DNA from: Candidatus Avichristensenella intestinipullorum
GTDB lineage: Bacteria; Bacillota; Clostridia; Christensenellales; Aristaeellaceae
NCBI GenBank assembly: GCA_018713305.1
Contig: DVFI01000099.1
Span: forward strand, 27,516 to 91,515
DNA: 64,000 nucleotides
Direction: 5' to 3'
The translations under genes were made by a program, and so were the position numbers. Each line of letters starts with the position of its first letter. Within the stretch, counting starts at the first letter, position 1. Shown in pieces: positions 35,275 to 43,885 of this stretch. The notes beneath the pieces were generated by a model. The model saw only the letters and a list, made by a program, of their open reading frames with translations. It was not told where the DNA came from and made no database searches.

Positions 35275-36136
35275 AGAGGAATTTCTCAAGAAGCTGGACG
35301 CTTTCTCGCTGGCCATGCGCGCCTATGCGCGCGGCGGCGCAGGCGGTCTGCGGCGCTCGCGCGCGCTGGGCAGTTCCGTGGAATTTTCGGATTACCGCAC
35401 CTATGCCCCGGGCGACGATCCCCGGCGGGTGGACTGGAATGCCTATGCGCGCTTTGACCGGCTGTTTTTGAAGCTGTTCCTGGAAGAACAGGAAACCACG
35501 CTGCGCATTCTGCTGGACGCCAGCGGTTCCATGGGCTTTGGCGGGGACAAATGGCGTCTCGCGCTGCGGACGGCGGCGGCGCTTGCCTATCTTGCGCTGA
35601 CCCGATATGACCGCGTGGCCGTCGTCGCGCTGTCCGAGGGGCAGGCGCTGCACGGCCCGACCTTTACCGGCCGCGCCGCGTTTCCCGCCGTGGAACAGCA
35701 CCTGCTCTCCCTCCGCCCGTCCGGACAGGCAAAGCTGGAGCATGCGCTGCTGCGCGTGCCGCTGAGCGCGGGCAGGGGCGTGTGCGCGCTGCTTTCCGAC
35801 CTGCTGGACGATACGGACTGGTCGCGCGGCGCGGATTCCCTGCTCTATCGCCGCCAGGAGCTGTCGGTGCTGCACATTCTCTCGCCCGAAGAGCTTTCGC
35901 CCGGGCTTTCCGGCGCGGTGCGGCTGCTGGACACGGAGGGCGGCCCTTCCTGCGACGTGCAGTCCACGTCCGAAGTGCTGCGCCGCTACGAGGAGACGCT
36001 CTCGTCGTTTTTGCGGGAGCAGCAGTCTTTCTGTCACCGCCGCGCGCTGCCCTATCTGCTCTTGCGCGCGGACATGGATTTTGAACGGGACGCGCTCTCC
36101 GCCCTGGCACAGGGCGGCGTAATCGCCTCCCGATAG
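35261..36136 (+). CDS. DUF58 protein with vWA-like fold
   Basis: 291 residues. It has the DUF58 hallmark GSSVEFSDYRTYAPGDDPRRVDWNA (split: residues about 33-57), followed by LDASGSMGFGGDKW, a MIDAS-type DxSxS metal site of the vWA fold. DUF58 proteins are almost always next to moxR, as here. The start ATG 35261 gives the normal N terminus (MRILEEEFLKKLDAFSL); the frame is open 60 bases upstream but that extension is highly basic and overlaps the small membrane gene. It probably acts at the membrane's cytosolic side with the MoxR ATPase. Confidence 0.9.
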   Translation: MRILEEEFLKKLDAFSLAMRAYARGGAGGLRRSRALGSSVEFSDYRTYAPGDDPRRVDWNAYARFDRLFLKLFLEEQETTLRILLDASGSMGFGGDKWRLALRTAAALAYLALTRYDRVAVVALSEGQALHGPTFTGRAAFPAVEQHLLSLRPSGQAKLEHALLRVPLSAGRGVCALLSDLLDDTDWSRGADSLLYRRQELSVLHILSPEELSPGLSGAVRLLDTEGGPSCDVQSTSEVLRRYEETLSSFLREQQSFCHRRALPYLLLRADMDFERDALSALAQGGVIASR

Positions 36137-36146
36137 GAGCGTTTGC

Positions 36147-37904
36147 ATGCAATGGATGAACCCGGCGGGGGCCTGGGCCCTGGCGGCGCTGGCCGCCATC
36201 CTGCTGCTGTATATCCTCAAAGAGCGTCTGGAGCCTACGGAAGTCTCCAGCACCTATCTATGGCGTCGCGCCATGATTGCCGCGCAGGCGGAACGCCCGT
36301 TTCAGAAGCTGCGCAGAAATCTGCTGATGCTCTTGCAGCTGCTCACGGCGCTCGCGCTGGCGCTTGCGCTGATGCGCCCGATGACGCTGGGCGGACAGGC
36401 GAGCGAGGTAGTCTTTGTCTTTGACCTGTCTGCCAGCATGCAGGCGGTCGAGGACGGCGTGTCCCGGCTGGACGTCGCCCGGGAGGATGCGCGCCGCCGC
36501 GTGGAGGGCATGCCGGACGGCAGCCGCGTATCGGTGCTGACGGCCGGCACGAACGTGGGGCAGCCGCTCTCGCGCGCCGAGGACCGCACCGCCGTGCTGC
36601 GCGCGCTGGACGCCCTTCGCGCGGAAAACGGCAGCGCGGACCTGGACGGCGCGCTCTCCCTTGCGATGGCGCTTCGCCGCGAGCTGGAAGGGACGCAAAT
36701 CATCGTCTATACCGACCAGGCGCTGCCCGCGGGCGATTTCCTTCAGCCCGGGGTGGGCAACGGCGCAGACAACCGCGCCCTCCTTTCGCTCAGCGCCTCC
36801 GGCAATGCTGCGATTGCGCGCGTGGCAAACTGGGGCGAGGCGACGGAAGTGACCGTGGAGTGTTACGCGGACGGCGTGCTCTGCGACGTGCGCACCGTGC
36901 CCGCGGCCGCCGGGGAGACGGTCGGCGTGTCCTTTGAGGTGCCGGAGAACGCCTCCTGCATACAGGCGAGGCTCACCGGCGGGGACGCGCTGGCGCTGGA
37001 CGATACGCGCGACTGGATTTCCCGGACGCAAAGCGGCGTCACGGTGGTGCTGGCCGGCCGGGACAACGTCTTTCTGGAAAAAGCGCTGACGCTGCGCGGG
37101 GATATCACGCTGGTGCGGACTACCGCCGAGGAGGCGGCCAGCCTGACCGGCGCGGCGCTGACGATTGTGGACGGTCCCCTGCCCGAGACGCTGCCCGCGC
37201 AGAGAAACCTGCTGCTCGTCGACCCGGACCGGGAGGTGGGCGATTCCCGCACGGAATCGGTTTCCCTGGCGCCCGCCTTTGGCGAGCTTGCCGAGGAAAT
37301 CAACCAGTACCTGCAGGTGCAGGACATTCAGGTGGCCCGGTGGAAGCCGGTCAACCGCGGCACGCCCATATGGCTGGCCGGCGACAGCCCGGTTTTCTCC
37401 CTGTACGAAGCGGACGGCCGCCAGATAGCCATTCTGGGCTTTGACCTGCACGACGCCAATCTGCCGCTCCTGAAGGAATTTCCCATCTGGGTGCAGCGCC
37501 TGCTTTCCTTCCTGGCGCCCGAGCCGCTGGAGGCGGCCGTCTCCGATGCGGACTGCGGCGCCACGCTGGAAATCCGGCCGCAATCCTTCGCGCAGTCCGC
37601 GTATGTCCTGACGCCCTCCGGCCGGCAGGTGCAGGTCCCGCTCGCCGGCGCCTCGTTTTCCGACACCGGCGAGGCGGGCGTCTATACCCTGGTGCAGACG
37701 GACGCGTCCGGCCAGCGGACGGAGCTGGCCTTCGCGCTGCACATGCCCGCCTCGGAAAGCGACGTGCGCGATGTCGCCTCCGGCAGCGGGGACGGGGCCA
37801 TGGACCGCGCGGCGTCATACGGCCGCGAATGGACGGCGTTTATGATTGGCCTGGCGCTGGTGCTGGCGCTGGCGGAATGGGGGGTGTACCGCCGTGGGTA
37901 TTGA
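36147..37904 (+). CDS. Membrane vWA-domain protein (BatA-like N terminus)
   Basis: 585 residues. The N terminus MNPAGAWALAALAAILLLYILK is the BatA-type anchor, followed by a second helix (about 52-72) and a vWA domain with MIDAS DLSASM (about residue 92) and the later IIVYTDQAL strand. The rest is beta-rich and extracytoplasmic, with a GATase-like stretch (ALTIVDGPLPE; LLVDPDRE), and a last helix near the C terminus (FMIGLALVLALAEWGVY). It starts 10 bases after DUF58 and overlaps the final gene by 11 bases. It is probably a MoxR client. Confidence 0.85.
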   Translation: MQWMNPAGAWALAALAAILLLYILKERLEPTEVSSTYLWRRAMIAAQAERPFQKLRRNLLMLLQLLTALALALALMRPMTLGGQASEVVFVFDLSASMQAVEDGVSRLDVAREDARRRVEGMPDGSRVSVLTAGTNVGQPLSRAEDRTAVLRALDALRAENGSADLDGALSLAMALRRELEGTQIIVYTDQALPAGDFLQPGVGNGADNRALLSLSASGNAAIARVANWGEATEVTVECYADGVLCDVRTVPAAAGETVGVSFEVPENASCIQARLTGGDALALDDTRDWISRTQSGVTVVLAGRDNVFLEKALTLRGDITLVRTTAEEAASLTGAALTIVDGPLPETLPAQRNLLLVDPDREVGDSRTESVSLAPAFGELAEEINQYLQVQDIQVARWKPVNRGTPIWLAGDSPVFSLYEADGRQIAILGFDLHDANLPLLKEFPIWVQRLLSFLAPEPLEAAVSDADCGATLEIRPQSFAQSAYVLTPSGRQVQVPLAGASFSDTGEAGVYTLVQTDASGQRTELAFALHMPASESDVRDVASGSGDGAMDRAASYGREWTAFMIGLALVLALAEWGVYRRGY

Positions 37905-40578
37905 GTTTGCAAGGCCGCTGGCCTGGCTTGCGCTGCCGGTATGCGTGGCGGCGGTTTTCCTCATGGACCGGTTTCTCTCCTCCCGCCGCGCCTCTGTCAA
38001 GCGCACGGTTGCGCTTATCGCGCGCTATGCGCTCGTCTTTCTGCTGTGCGCGGCGCTGACCGGGCCGTCCCTGCTGCTGCCCGGCGGAAAAGCGGCCACC
38101 TGGGCGCTGTGCGACCTGTCCGCCTCCGCCGCCGACGACCGGGAAGCGCTCTCCGCCGCGCTGACCGAAGGACTTGCCCACCAGGCCGAAGGGTTGCAAA
38201 CGGGCGCCATTTCCTTTGGCGCGAACGCCATGGTGGACGTGCCGCTGGCCGAAGAGCGCGAGCAAATGTCCCTGAGCGCCGCGGTGGATGCCGGCAGCAC
38301 GGATATCGGCGGCGCGCTGGCCATGGCGCTGGCGCTTTTGCCCCAGGACGCAGCGGGCCGCATCGTGCTGCTCTCCGACGGGCAGAATCACGGCGAGAAT
38401 CTTTCCGCCCGTCTGACCGCGCTGCAAGCGCGGGGCGTGGCGGTGGACGTATATCCGCTCCCCGGCGCGGAAACCGACGACGCACAGGTCAGCGCGGTCG
38501 TCACGCCCGCGCAAGTGTACCAGGGAGAACGGTTTGAAGTGACGGTACAGCTGGATTCCCGCTACGACACGAAGGGCACGCTGGTGCTCTACGCCAACCG
38601 CCAGCCTGTCGCCACGCGGGAGGTCACGCTGCGCAAGGGCAGCAACACGTTTGCCTTTGAGGACGTGGCCGCGCAGTCCGGCGTGGTGACCTATGAGGCG
38701 GAGCTGCTCGCACAGGGCGACGCCAATCCGCGCAACAACCGCCTGGGCGCTTATATGGACGTGCGCGGCGTGCCGCGCGTGCTGGTGGCGGGCGAGGGCA
38801 CGGAGCTGGCCGCCATGCTGGAAGCGTCGGGGATGCGGGCGGATGTCGTACAGCCTTCCCAGATTCCGCAAAGCGCGGAAGCGCTGCGGCAATACCACGC
38901 CGTTGCGCTGGTGAATGTGGCGGCGAACGAAATCTCCCAGGCCGCCATGGACGCGCTGGACGATTATGTGCGCACGCTGGGGCGGGGCCTGTGCGCCTTT
39001 GGCGGGGACAACAGCTATGCGCTGGGCGGCTGGCGCGGCAGCCAGCTGGAAGACATGCTGCCGGTCACCATGGACGTGGACAACCGTCTGGATATGCCGT
39101 CGCTGGCGCTGGTGCTGGTCATCGACAAATCCGGCTCCATGTCCGACGGACAGTATGGCCTGACCCGTCTGGAAATGGCCAAGGAAGCGGCGATTCGCGC
39201 CTGCGAAGTGCTCACCTCGCGCGATTCCATTGGCGTGGTCGCCTTTGACGATACGGCCAAGTGGGCCGTGCCCATGCAGAAGGTCGAAAACCTCTCCGCC
39301 ATTCAGGAGATGATTGGCACCATCCGGCCCGGCGGCGGCACCATGTTCTTTTCCGCCCTGCAGCAGGCCTTCTCCGCGCTTATCCAGACGGAGGCGCAGT
39401 ATAAGCACATCATCTTTCTTACCGACGGCGAGTCCGGCGACAGCGGCTTTGACGCCCTGGTGCAGCGGATGTCCTCCTCGGGCATTACGCTTAGCACCGT
39501 CGCGGTAGGAAGCGGCGCGAACAGCACGCTGCTTTCCCGCCTTGCCGAGCTGGGCAACGGCCGCGCCTATACGGCGGTTGCGTTTGACGATTTGCCCACC
39601 ATCTTTACCAAGGAGACGATGCTTGTCAGCCAGGCATACGTCCAGAACCGCACGTTCTATCCCGTGGTCGTTTCCGACAGCACGCTGACCCGCTACGACG
39701 GCTTCCCCACGCTGGACGGCTATCTGGCCACCACCGCCAAGCCGCTGGCTACCGTCGCGCTGGCCACGGACCGGGACGACCCGCTGCTGGCCTGGTGGCA
39801 GTACGGCGCAGGGCGGACGCTGGCCTGGACCAGCGACACGCGGGGCGCATGGACGCATGGGCTTCTTTCCTGGGAGGAGGGCGCGGCGTTTTTTGCCGGC
39901 ATGCTGTCCTTCGTCATGCCCGCCGAGGAGGGCGAAGGCAGCGCGGAAATTGAGCGCGAAGGCGATACGCTCCGCCTGCGCTATACGGTGGAGGGCGATG
40001 CCGGCGGCCTGCAGACCGAAGCGACCGCCCTGGCGCCGGACGGCACGGAACAGACGGTATCGCTTTCGGAAATTTCGCCGGGCGTGTACGAGGGCGTGCT
40101 GAGCGCCTCGCAGGAAGGCGCGTACGCGGTGCGCGTTTCGCAGCGGCAAAACGGCGAAACCGTGCGTACGCTCGAAACCGGCGCAACGGTCGGCTACTCC
40201 CGGGAATATGACCTGCGCGCGGCCGACGGCAGCGCGCTGTTGGAGGAGATTGCCGCGCAAACCGGCGGCCGCGTGCTGGAAGACGCCGCGGAGCTGTTCT
40301 CGCTGCGCGGCGCGCAGGCCCGGGCGCGCTATGATTTGACCGGCGCGCTGCTGTGGGCCGCCCTGGCGCTGTTCGTGCTGGATGCGGCGCAGCGCCGCCT
40401 GGCCTGGGAGCGGCTGCTGCCGCAGCGCAGGGAACGCGCGGAAACGCCGGCGCCCACACCGCGCAGCGCGCGCCCGCGCCGTCATAAGCAGCCGGAGCCG
40501 CCGAAGCAGGCCGCCCCGGATACGCCCTCGCAGACCGGGGAAAAGCTCCTTGCGGGCCGCAGAAAGAAGCTGATGTAG
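37894..40578 (+). CDS. Membrane vWA-GATase-vWA protein
   Basis: 894 residues from GTG 37894. Two N-terminal helices are followed by vWA-1 with MIDAS CDLSASAAD (about 75-83) and LLSDGQNHGEN. Then comes a GATase-1-like segment (RVLVAGEGTELAAMLEASG...GGDNSYALGGWRGSQLEDMLPV, about 305-395), vWA-2 with LVIDKSGSMSDG (about 409-420) and FLTDGESGDSG, a beta domain, a helix (LLWAALALFVLDAA) and a basic Pro-rich cytoplasmic tail. The upstream frame is a shadow of the preceding gene. It closes the cluster; hairpins follow. This is the architecture of large vWA proteins near MoxR, of unknown function. Confidence 0.85.
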   Translation: MGIEFARPLAWLALPVCVAAVFLMDRFLSSRRASVKRTVALIARYALVFLLCAALTGPSLLLPGGKAATWALCDLSASAADDREALSAALTEGLAHQAEGLQTGAISFGANAMVDVPLAEEREQMSLSAAVDAGSTDIGGALAMALALLPQDAAGRIVLLSDGQNHGENLSARLTALQARGVAVDVYPLPGAETDDAQVSAVVTPAQVYQGERFEVTVQLDSRYDTKGTLVLYANRQPVATREVTLRKGSNTFAFEDVAAQSGVVTYEAELLAQGDANPRNNRLGAYMDVRGVPRVLVAGEGTELAAMLEASGMRADVVQPSQIPQSAEALRQYHAVALVNVAANEISQAAMDALDDYVRTLGRGLCAFGGDNSYALGGWRGSQLEDMLPVTMDVDNRLDMPSLALVLVIDKSGSMSDGQYGLTRLEMAKEAAIRACEVLTSRDSIGVVAFDDTAKWAVPMQKVENLSAIQEMIGTIRPGGGTMFFSALQQAFSALIQTEAQYKHIIFLTDGESGDSGFDALVQRMSSSGITLSTVAVGSGANSTLLSRLAELGNGRAYTAVAFDDLPTIFTKETMLVSQAYVQNRTFYPVVVSDSTLTRYDGFPTLDGYLATTAKPLATVALATDRDDPLLAWWQYGAGRTLAWTSDTRGAWTHGLLSWEEGAAFFAGMLSFVMPAEEGEGSAEIEREGDTLRLRYTVEGDAGGLQTEATALAPDGTEQTVSLSEISPGVYEGVLSASQEGAYAVRVSQRQNGETVRTLETGATVGYSREYDLRAADGSALLEEIAAQTGGRVLEDAAELFSLRGAQARARYDLTGALLWAALALFVLDAAQRRLAWERLLPQRRERAETPAPTPRSARPRRHKQPEPPKQAAPDTPSQTGEKLLAGRRKKLM

Positions 40579-40903
40579 GCCGCCCGATTTCGCTGCAAGG
40601 TTTCCCTGCACGTTTCCCCGGCCGTTCAGCGTATCGACATTGATCACACTTCTGCGGGGATGCAGGAAGGGGTAGCAAGCCCCTTCCTATGCCATCCGCA
40701 GCGGCGGCGTGTACGCCGCGAGGAGCGGCTGCAAGCCGCTTCCGCTATCATGTTCCGCCCGTGCGCTTTGCGCACAGGAACATGATGTCCCCTTCGCTGC
40801 AAGGCTGAGAAACAGCCTTGCAGCGAAACACCGTCGACAAGGCTTTGTCGACGGTCTGAAGGCCCGCGCAGCCGGCCTTTTTCGACAAGCTGAGCGCGCA
40901 GCC
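40579..40903. other. Gene-free stretch holding seven consecutive hairpins
   Basis: No gene. Perfect or near-perfect stems follow one another: 40664-40688 (AGGAAGGGG arms), 40704-40719 (GCGGCGT), 40724-40740 (AGCGGCT), 40747-40786 (ATCATGTTCC with inner GTGCGC), 40793-40827 (15-bp TTCGCTGCAAGGCTG), 40830-40855 (11-bp ACCGTCGACAA) and 40859-40882 (AAGGCC then T-run). It lies between convergent operons. Confidence 0.85.
40859..40882 (+). terminator. Terminator at the end of the vWA cluster hairpin array
   Basis: AAGGCC (40859-40864) and GGCCTT (40874-40879) around CGCGCAGCC, followed by TTT. The last of seven hairpins downstream of the vWA operon. Confidence 0.6.
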
Positions 40904-41503
40904 TTACAGCGCCGCGCGCTTTTGTACGCGCAGCGGCAGCCCTTTCACCTCAATCAGGGTATCGCACAGGGCCGCGGCTTCCTGCATATCATGCGTGATG
41001 ACCAGCGCGCTTCCGCCGCGCATGGCTTCCCGCATCGCCTCCAGCACGCGCGCTGCGGTCTGCGCATCCAGCCCGCGCAGCGGCTCGTCCAGGAAGAACA
41101 TATCGCCCCCAAACGCCAGCGCGCGCGCAATCGCCACGCGCCTGCGCATGCCGCCGCTGAGCTTTTCGGGCATGGTTTCCTCTTCCCCGGCCAGGCCCAC
41201 GCGGGCCAGCGCCTCGCGCGCCTTTTCCCGGTCGATGCCCACGGCCGTCAGGTTGCCCAGCGCGCTTTGCCAGGGCAAAAGCCTGTCCTCCTGGAACACA
41301 AAGGAACGCCGCTGCCCTTTCGGCGCAATCACCGCGCCGCCGTCCGGCCGCAGCAGCCCGGCCGCCACGCGCAGCAGCGTCGTCTTCCCGCAGCCAGACG
41401 GCCCGAACAGGCATGCGCGCTCTCCCGCCCGCAGGACGAGCGAAAAGTCGCTGAGCACCTGCTTATCGCCCAGCCGTAGGCTCACCTCGCGCACTTCCAA
41501 CAC
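40904..41503 (-). CDS. ABC transporter ATP-binding protein, NitT/TauT type
   Basis: 199 residues. Walker A GPSGCGKTTLL (about residues 33-43), Q-loop SFVFQEDRLLPW, signature LSGGMRRRVAIARAL, Walker B MFFLDEP and the switch His VITHDM. It is shorter than the usual ~240 residues, with a reduced C terminus. The start is taken as GTG 41503, 8 bases after AAGGAGGGGG; the gene then overlaps the permease by 41 bases. It powers import with the permease and binding protein encoded upstream on the same strand. Confidence 0.9.
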   Translation of the reverse strand: MLEVREVSLRLGDKQVLSDFSLVLRAGERACLFGPSGCGKTTLLRVAAGLLRPDGGAVIAPKGQRRSFVFQEDRLLPWQSALGNLTAVGIDREKAREALARVGLAGEEETMPEKLSGGMRRRVAIARALAFGGDMFFLDEPLRGLDAQTAARVLEAMREAMRGGSALVITHDMQEAAALCDTLIEVKGLPLRVQKRAAL

Positions 41504-42251
41504 GCGCGCGTCCCCCTCCTTCCTTCCCGTAGGCCATGCGCACGACCGCTTTTTCCAGGAGGATGGACAGCGCGATGACCACCGCCGTTCCCGCAAACAG
41601 CGCCGGTGTATCCAGATAAATCTTCGCCTCATACAGCGTGGTGCCCAGCGCGTTGGCGGGCAAGCACAGGACCTCCGCCGCCACGCCCGCCTTCCACGCC
41701 ATGCCCATGCCCGCCGTCACCGCGGCGCGCAGATAGGGCGAGAGCGCGGGCACAACCACCCGCACGGCCTGCGCGCGGCGCGAAAGGCCAAACGCGCGCG
41801 CCATCTCCAGCAGGTCCCGGTCCATGGCCGCAAGTCCCGCGCTGACGTTCGCGCAGGCTACCGGCAGCACCACCAGCACCGTGGCGAACACCGGCACGCC
41901 GTTGGTTCGGAGCCATACCAGCGCCAGGACGATAAAGGAGGCCACGGGCGTGGCCTTGATAACCGACAGCATCGGCGCAAAAAAAGCGCGGCAGAAAGCA
42001 AAGCGCGCCGACAGCGCCGCCAGCAGCGCGCCCAGGCACAGCCCCGCCGCAAATCCCGCAAAGATGCGCCCCACCGATGCCAGCGCCCCCCGCCAGAAAT
42101 CGCCCTGGCGCACCAGGGTCCACAGCGCCCGGGCGGTTTCCGCGGGCGAAGGCAGCAGCAGCGTATGCCCTACCAGGGCCGCTGCCGCCGCCCACACCGC
42201 CAGCCACAACGCCAGCACCGCGCCCTGCCGCAGGAGGGTCTCAAGGCGCAT
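41463..42251 (-). CDS. ABC transporter permease, NitT/TauT type
   Basis: 262 residues, about six transmembrane helices of the BPD-transport inner-membrane family. The EAA loop is EMARAFGLSRRAQAVRVVVPALSPYL (split about 150-175), followed by AGMGMAWKAGVAAEVL, the SsuC/TauC-type signature. The start ATG 42251 overlaps the end of the binding-protein gene by 11 bases. No good ribosome site is visible, suggesting coupled translation. The substrate follows from the binding protein and is not determined. Confidence 0.92.
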   Translation of the reverse strand: MRLETLLRQGAVLALWLAVWAAAAALVGHTLLLPSPAETARALWTLVRQGDFWRGALASVGRIFAGFAAGLCLGALLAALSARFAFCRAFFAPMLSVIKATPVASFIVLALVWLRTNGVPVFATVLVVLPVACANVSAGLAAMDRDLLEMARAFGLSRRAQAVRVVVPALSPYLRAAVTAGMGMAWKAGVAAEVLCLPANALGTTLYEAKIYLDTPALFAGTAVVIALSILLEKAVVRMAYGKEGGGRARVGSARGEPTAGR

Positions 42252-43185
42252 AGTAGAACGATTCGTCCGGCATGGCGCCGCCAATGAGCGCAGCGTTGCC
42301 ATCCGCGAGCACCGCATAGAAGGCCTCCAGCGCCGCCTTCATGTCCTCGCCCGTCAGGCAAACCATGTTCGCGCGGGGAATGGCGCTTTGCGCCACGGCC
42401 GCCTGCATGATATCATACTGTTCTATGATTTGCGCTGCGTCCGCGGGGTTTTCGTTGGCATAGGCTACGCTCTTGGCATATTCCTCCAGGAACGCCGCGA
42501 CGGCCTCGGGATGCTCCCTGGCAAATTCCGTGCGCACCGCGATGCCGCCCATCGGCAGTTCTCCCGCGCCGGCCGCCTCCCAGGCCGCGGTCACATCGAC
42601 CGCCACGCGGAACGCATCGTCCTGCTTCAGCAGCGACGTCACAAAGGGTTCGGGCAGCAGCACGAGGTCATATTCGCCCGCCGTCGCCAGCGACACGGCC
42701 TCCGCATGTTCCGCCACATACGTTACCTGGACGTCGTCGCCCAGCAGATAGTTCATGACCGCCTCCGTGGTCGTTCCCTGGCCCGCGGAAACGACGGTCT
42801 TGCCCGCCAAATCCTCTATGCTCTGCACGCTCTCGCCGCGCTCCATCACATACAGCACGCCCAGCGTATTCACCGCCAGCGCCTGCACCGCGCCCTCGGA
42901 TTTCTGCGCCAGCAGCGCGATGACGTTGGTCGGCAGCGCCGCCATGTCCAGTTCGCCCGTAATCAGCATGCCCGTCAGCGCATCGGGCGCGCCGGCGATG
43001 GTAAAGGCATAAGCGTTGTCGGTTTCTCCCGCCTCGTTCCACGCCATCAGCGGCGCGGCGCCCATGCCGGTAGGTCCCTTGAGCACGGCAATGTTCACCC
43101 CGGTTTTCTCCGCCAGCGCACACCCGCTCGCCAGCAGGCTCGCGGCCAGCACCAGACACAGCAAAAACGCCCAACGTTTCCTCAT
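42241..43185 (-). CDS. ABC transporter substrate-binding lipoprotein, NitT/TauT type
   Basis: 314 residues. Lipobox LLASGC (Cys about residue 22). The mature part has VAVLKGPTG-like opening (VNIAVLKGPTGMGAAPLM), TLGVLYVMERGESVQSIEDLAGKTV, GQGTTTEAVMNYLLG and LPEPFVTSLL. These are the blocks of a clostridial NMT1/SsuA-like family that recurs with a permease, ATPase and Crp/Fnr regulator. The ligand in that family has not been established; sulfonates, thiamine precursors or other small organics are options. Its start overlaps the regulator stop by ATGA. Confidence 0.88.
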   Translation of the reverse strand: MRKRWAFLLCLVLAASLLASGCALAEKTGVNIAVLKGPTGMGAAPLMAWNEAGETDNAYAFTIAGAPDALTGMLITGELDMAALPTNVIALLAQKSEGAVQALAVNTLGVLYVMERGESVQSIEDLAGKTVVSAGQGTTTEAVMNYLLGDDVQVTYVAEHAEAVSLATAGEYDLVLLPEPFVTSLLKQDDAFRVAVDVTAAWEAAGAGELPMGGIAVRTEFAREHPEAVAAFLEEYAKSVAYANENPADAAQIIEQYDIMQAAVAQSAIPRANMVCLTGEDMKAALEAFYAVLADGNAALIGGAMPDESFYYAP

Positions 43186-43871
43186 GACAAGTTCCTCCGT
43201 TCTTCATGCTTTGGCTGCTCTTCCAGCAGCGCTATGGTCTTTCCCTCGCGCCGCAAAACGCCCTGCGCGCACAGCGCGTCCAGCGCCCGGTACAGCGAGG
43301 CACGGCCGGCGCCCAGCGCGTCGGCCAGTCGCGACATCGAATAGGGCAGCGTTACCGGCCCGCCGCCCTGCGCGCGGGACAGCTCCGCAATCAGGCGCAG
43401 CAGCCGCCCCTGCACGTCGTCCCCGCCCAGCGCCTCTATCCGCCGGTTGAGAAAATGGATGCGCTCCGACAGCAGGACAATGTAGTTGCGCGAGAGTCGC
43501 GCGTCGCGCACAATGGCTTCCTCCGCCCATGCGCGCGACAGAAACAGCGCTTCGCACGCCGTTTCCGCCACCACATGGGTGGGGAACGGCTCGTCCGGGC
43601 AGAACAGCGACGCCATGCCGAACGCATCCGGCGCGGCCAGCCGGCTCATCAAAAGCCGCTTCCCGTCCGCCTGCTCCTTGTACACCAGCGCGCTGCCGGA
43701 CAGCAAAAACGCCAGCCCCCGCTCGCTTTCCGGGCCGAAGAGCGTTTCCTCCCGTCCAAACGCGCGCGGTCCATTTTCGTTCCCGACGAGCGCCCGTACC
43801 GTCGCTTCCTCCATCCCTTCAAACAGAGGATTCCCCAACAGCAGCGCCCAATACGAAGTATACTGTCTCAT
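43182..43871 (-). CDS. Crp/Fnr-family regulator heading the ABC operon
   Basis: 229 residues. N-terminal cyclic-nucleotide-binding-like beta barrel (LFEGMEEATVRALV; LFGPESERGLAFLLSGSALVYK), then a long dimerisation helix and a C-terminal winged helix with SMSRLADALGAGRASLYRALDALCAQG. The four Fnr cysteines are absent, so no iron-sulfur sensing is expected. ATG 43871 lies at the centre of a 28-base perfect palindrome that also contains the -10 box, with no ribosome site, so the mRNA is predicted leaderless and autoregulated. The frame stays open upstream, but that stretch includes the promoter. First gene of the operon with the binding protein, permease and ATPase. Confidence 0.88.
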   Translation of the reverse strand: MRQYTSYWALLLGNPLFEGMEEATVRALVGNENGPRAFGREETLFGPESERGLAFLLSGSALVYKEQADGKRLLMSRLAAPDAFGMASLFCPDEPFPTHVVAETACEALFLSRAWAEEAIVRDARLSRNYIVLLSERIHFLNRRIEALGGDDVQGRLLRLIAELSRAQGGGPVTLPYSMSRLADALGAGRASLYRALDALCAQGVLRREGKTIALLEEQPKHEERRNLS

Positions 43872-43885
43872 ATGAGACAGTATAC
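43858..43885. promoter_or_regulatory. 28-base perfect palindrome, predicted Crp/Fnr autoregulatory operator
   Basis: Half-site GTATACTGTCTCAT repeated as its exact reverse complement with no spacer. It covers the -10 box and start codon of the regulator gene, a position where a bound dimer would block transcription. Confidence 0.8.

Noticed and set aside
37840..40647. Minus-strand open frame of 935 codons opposite the vWA gene
   Set aside because: Same shadow effect; low-complexity basic protein with no motif.
40653..40882. Hairpin array considered as an insertion sequence end or attachment site
   Set aside because: No transposase or integrase in the window, no flanking direct repeats seen, and the arms differ from one another.
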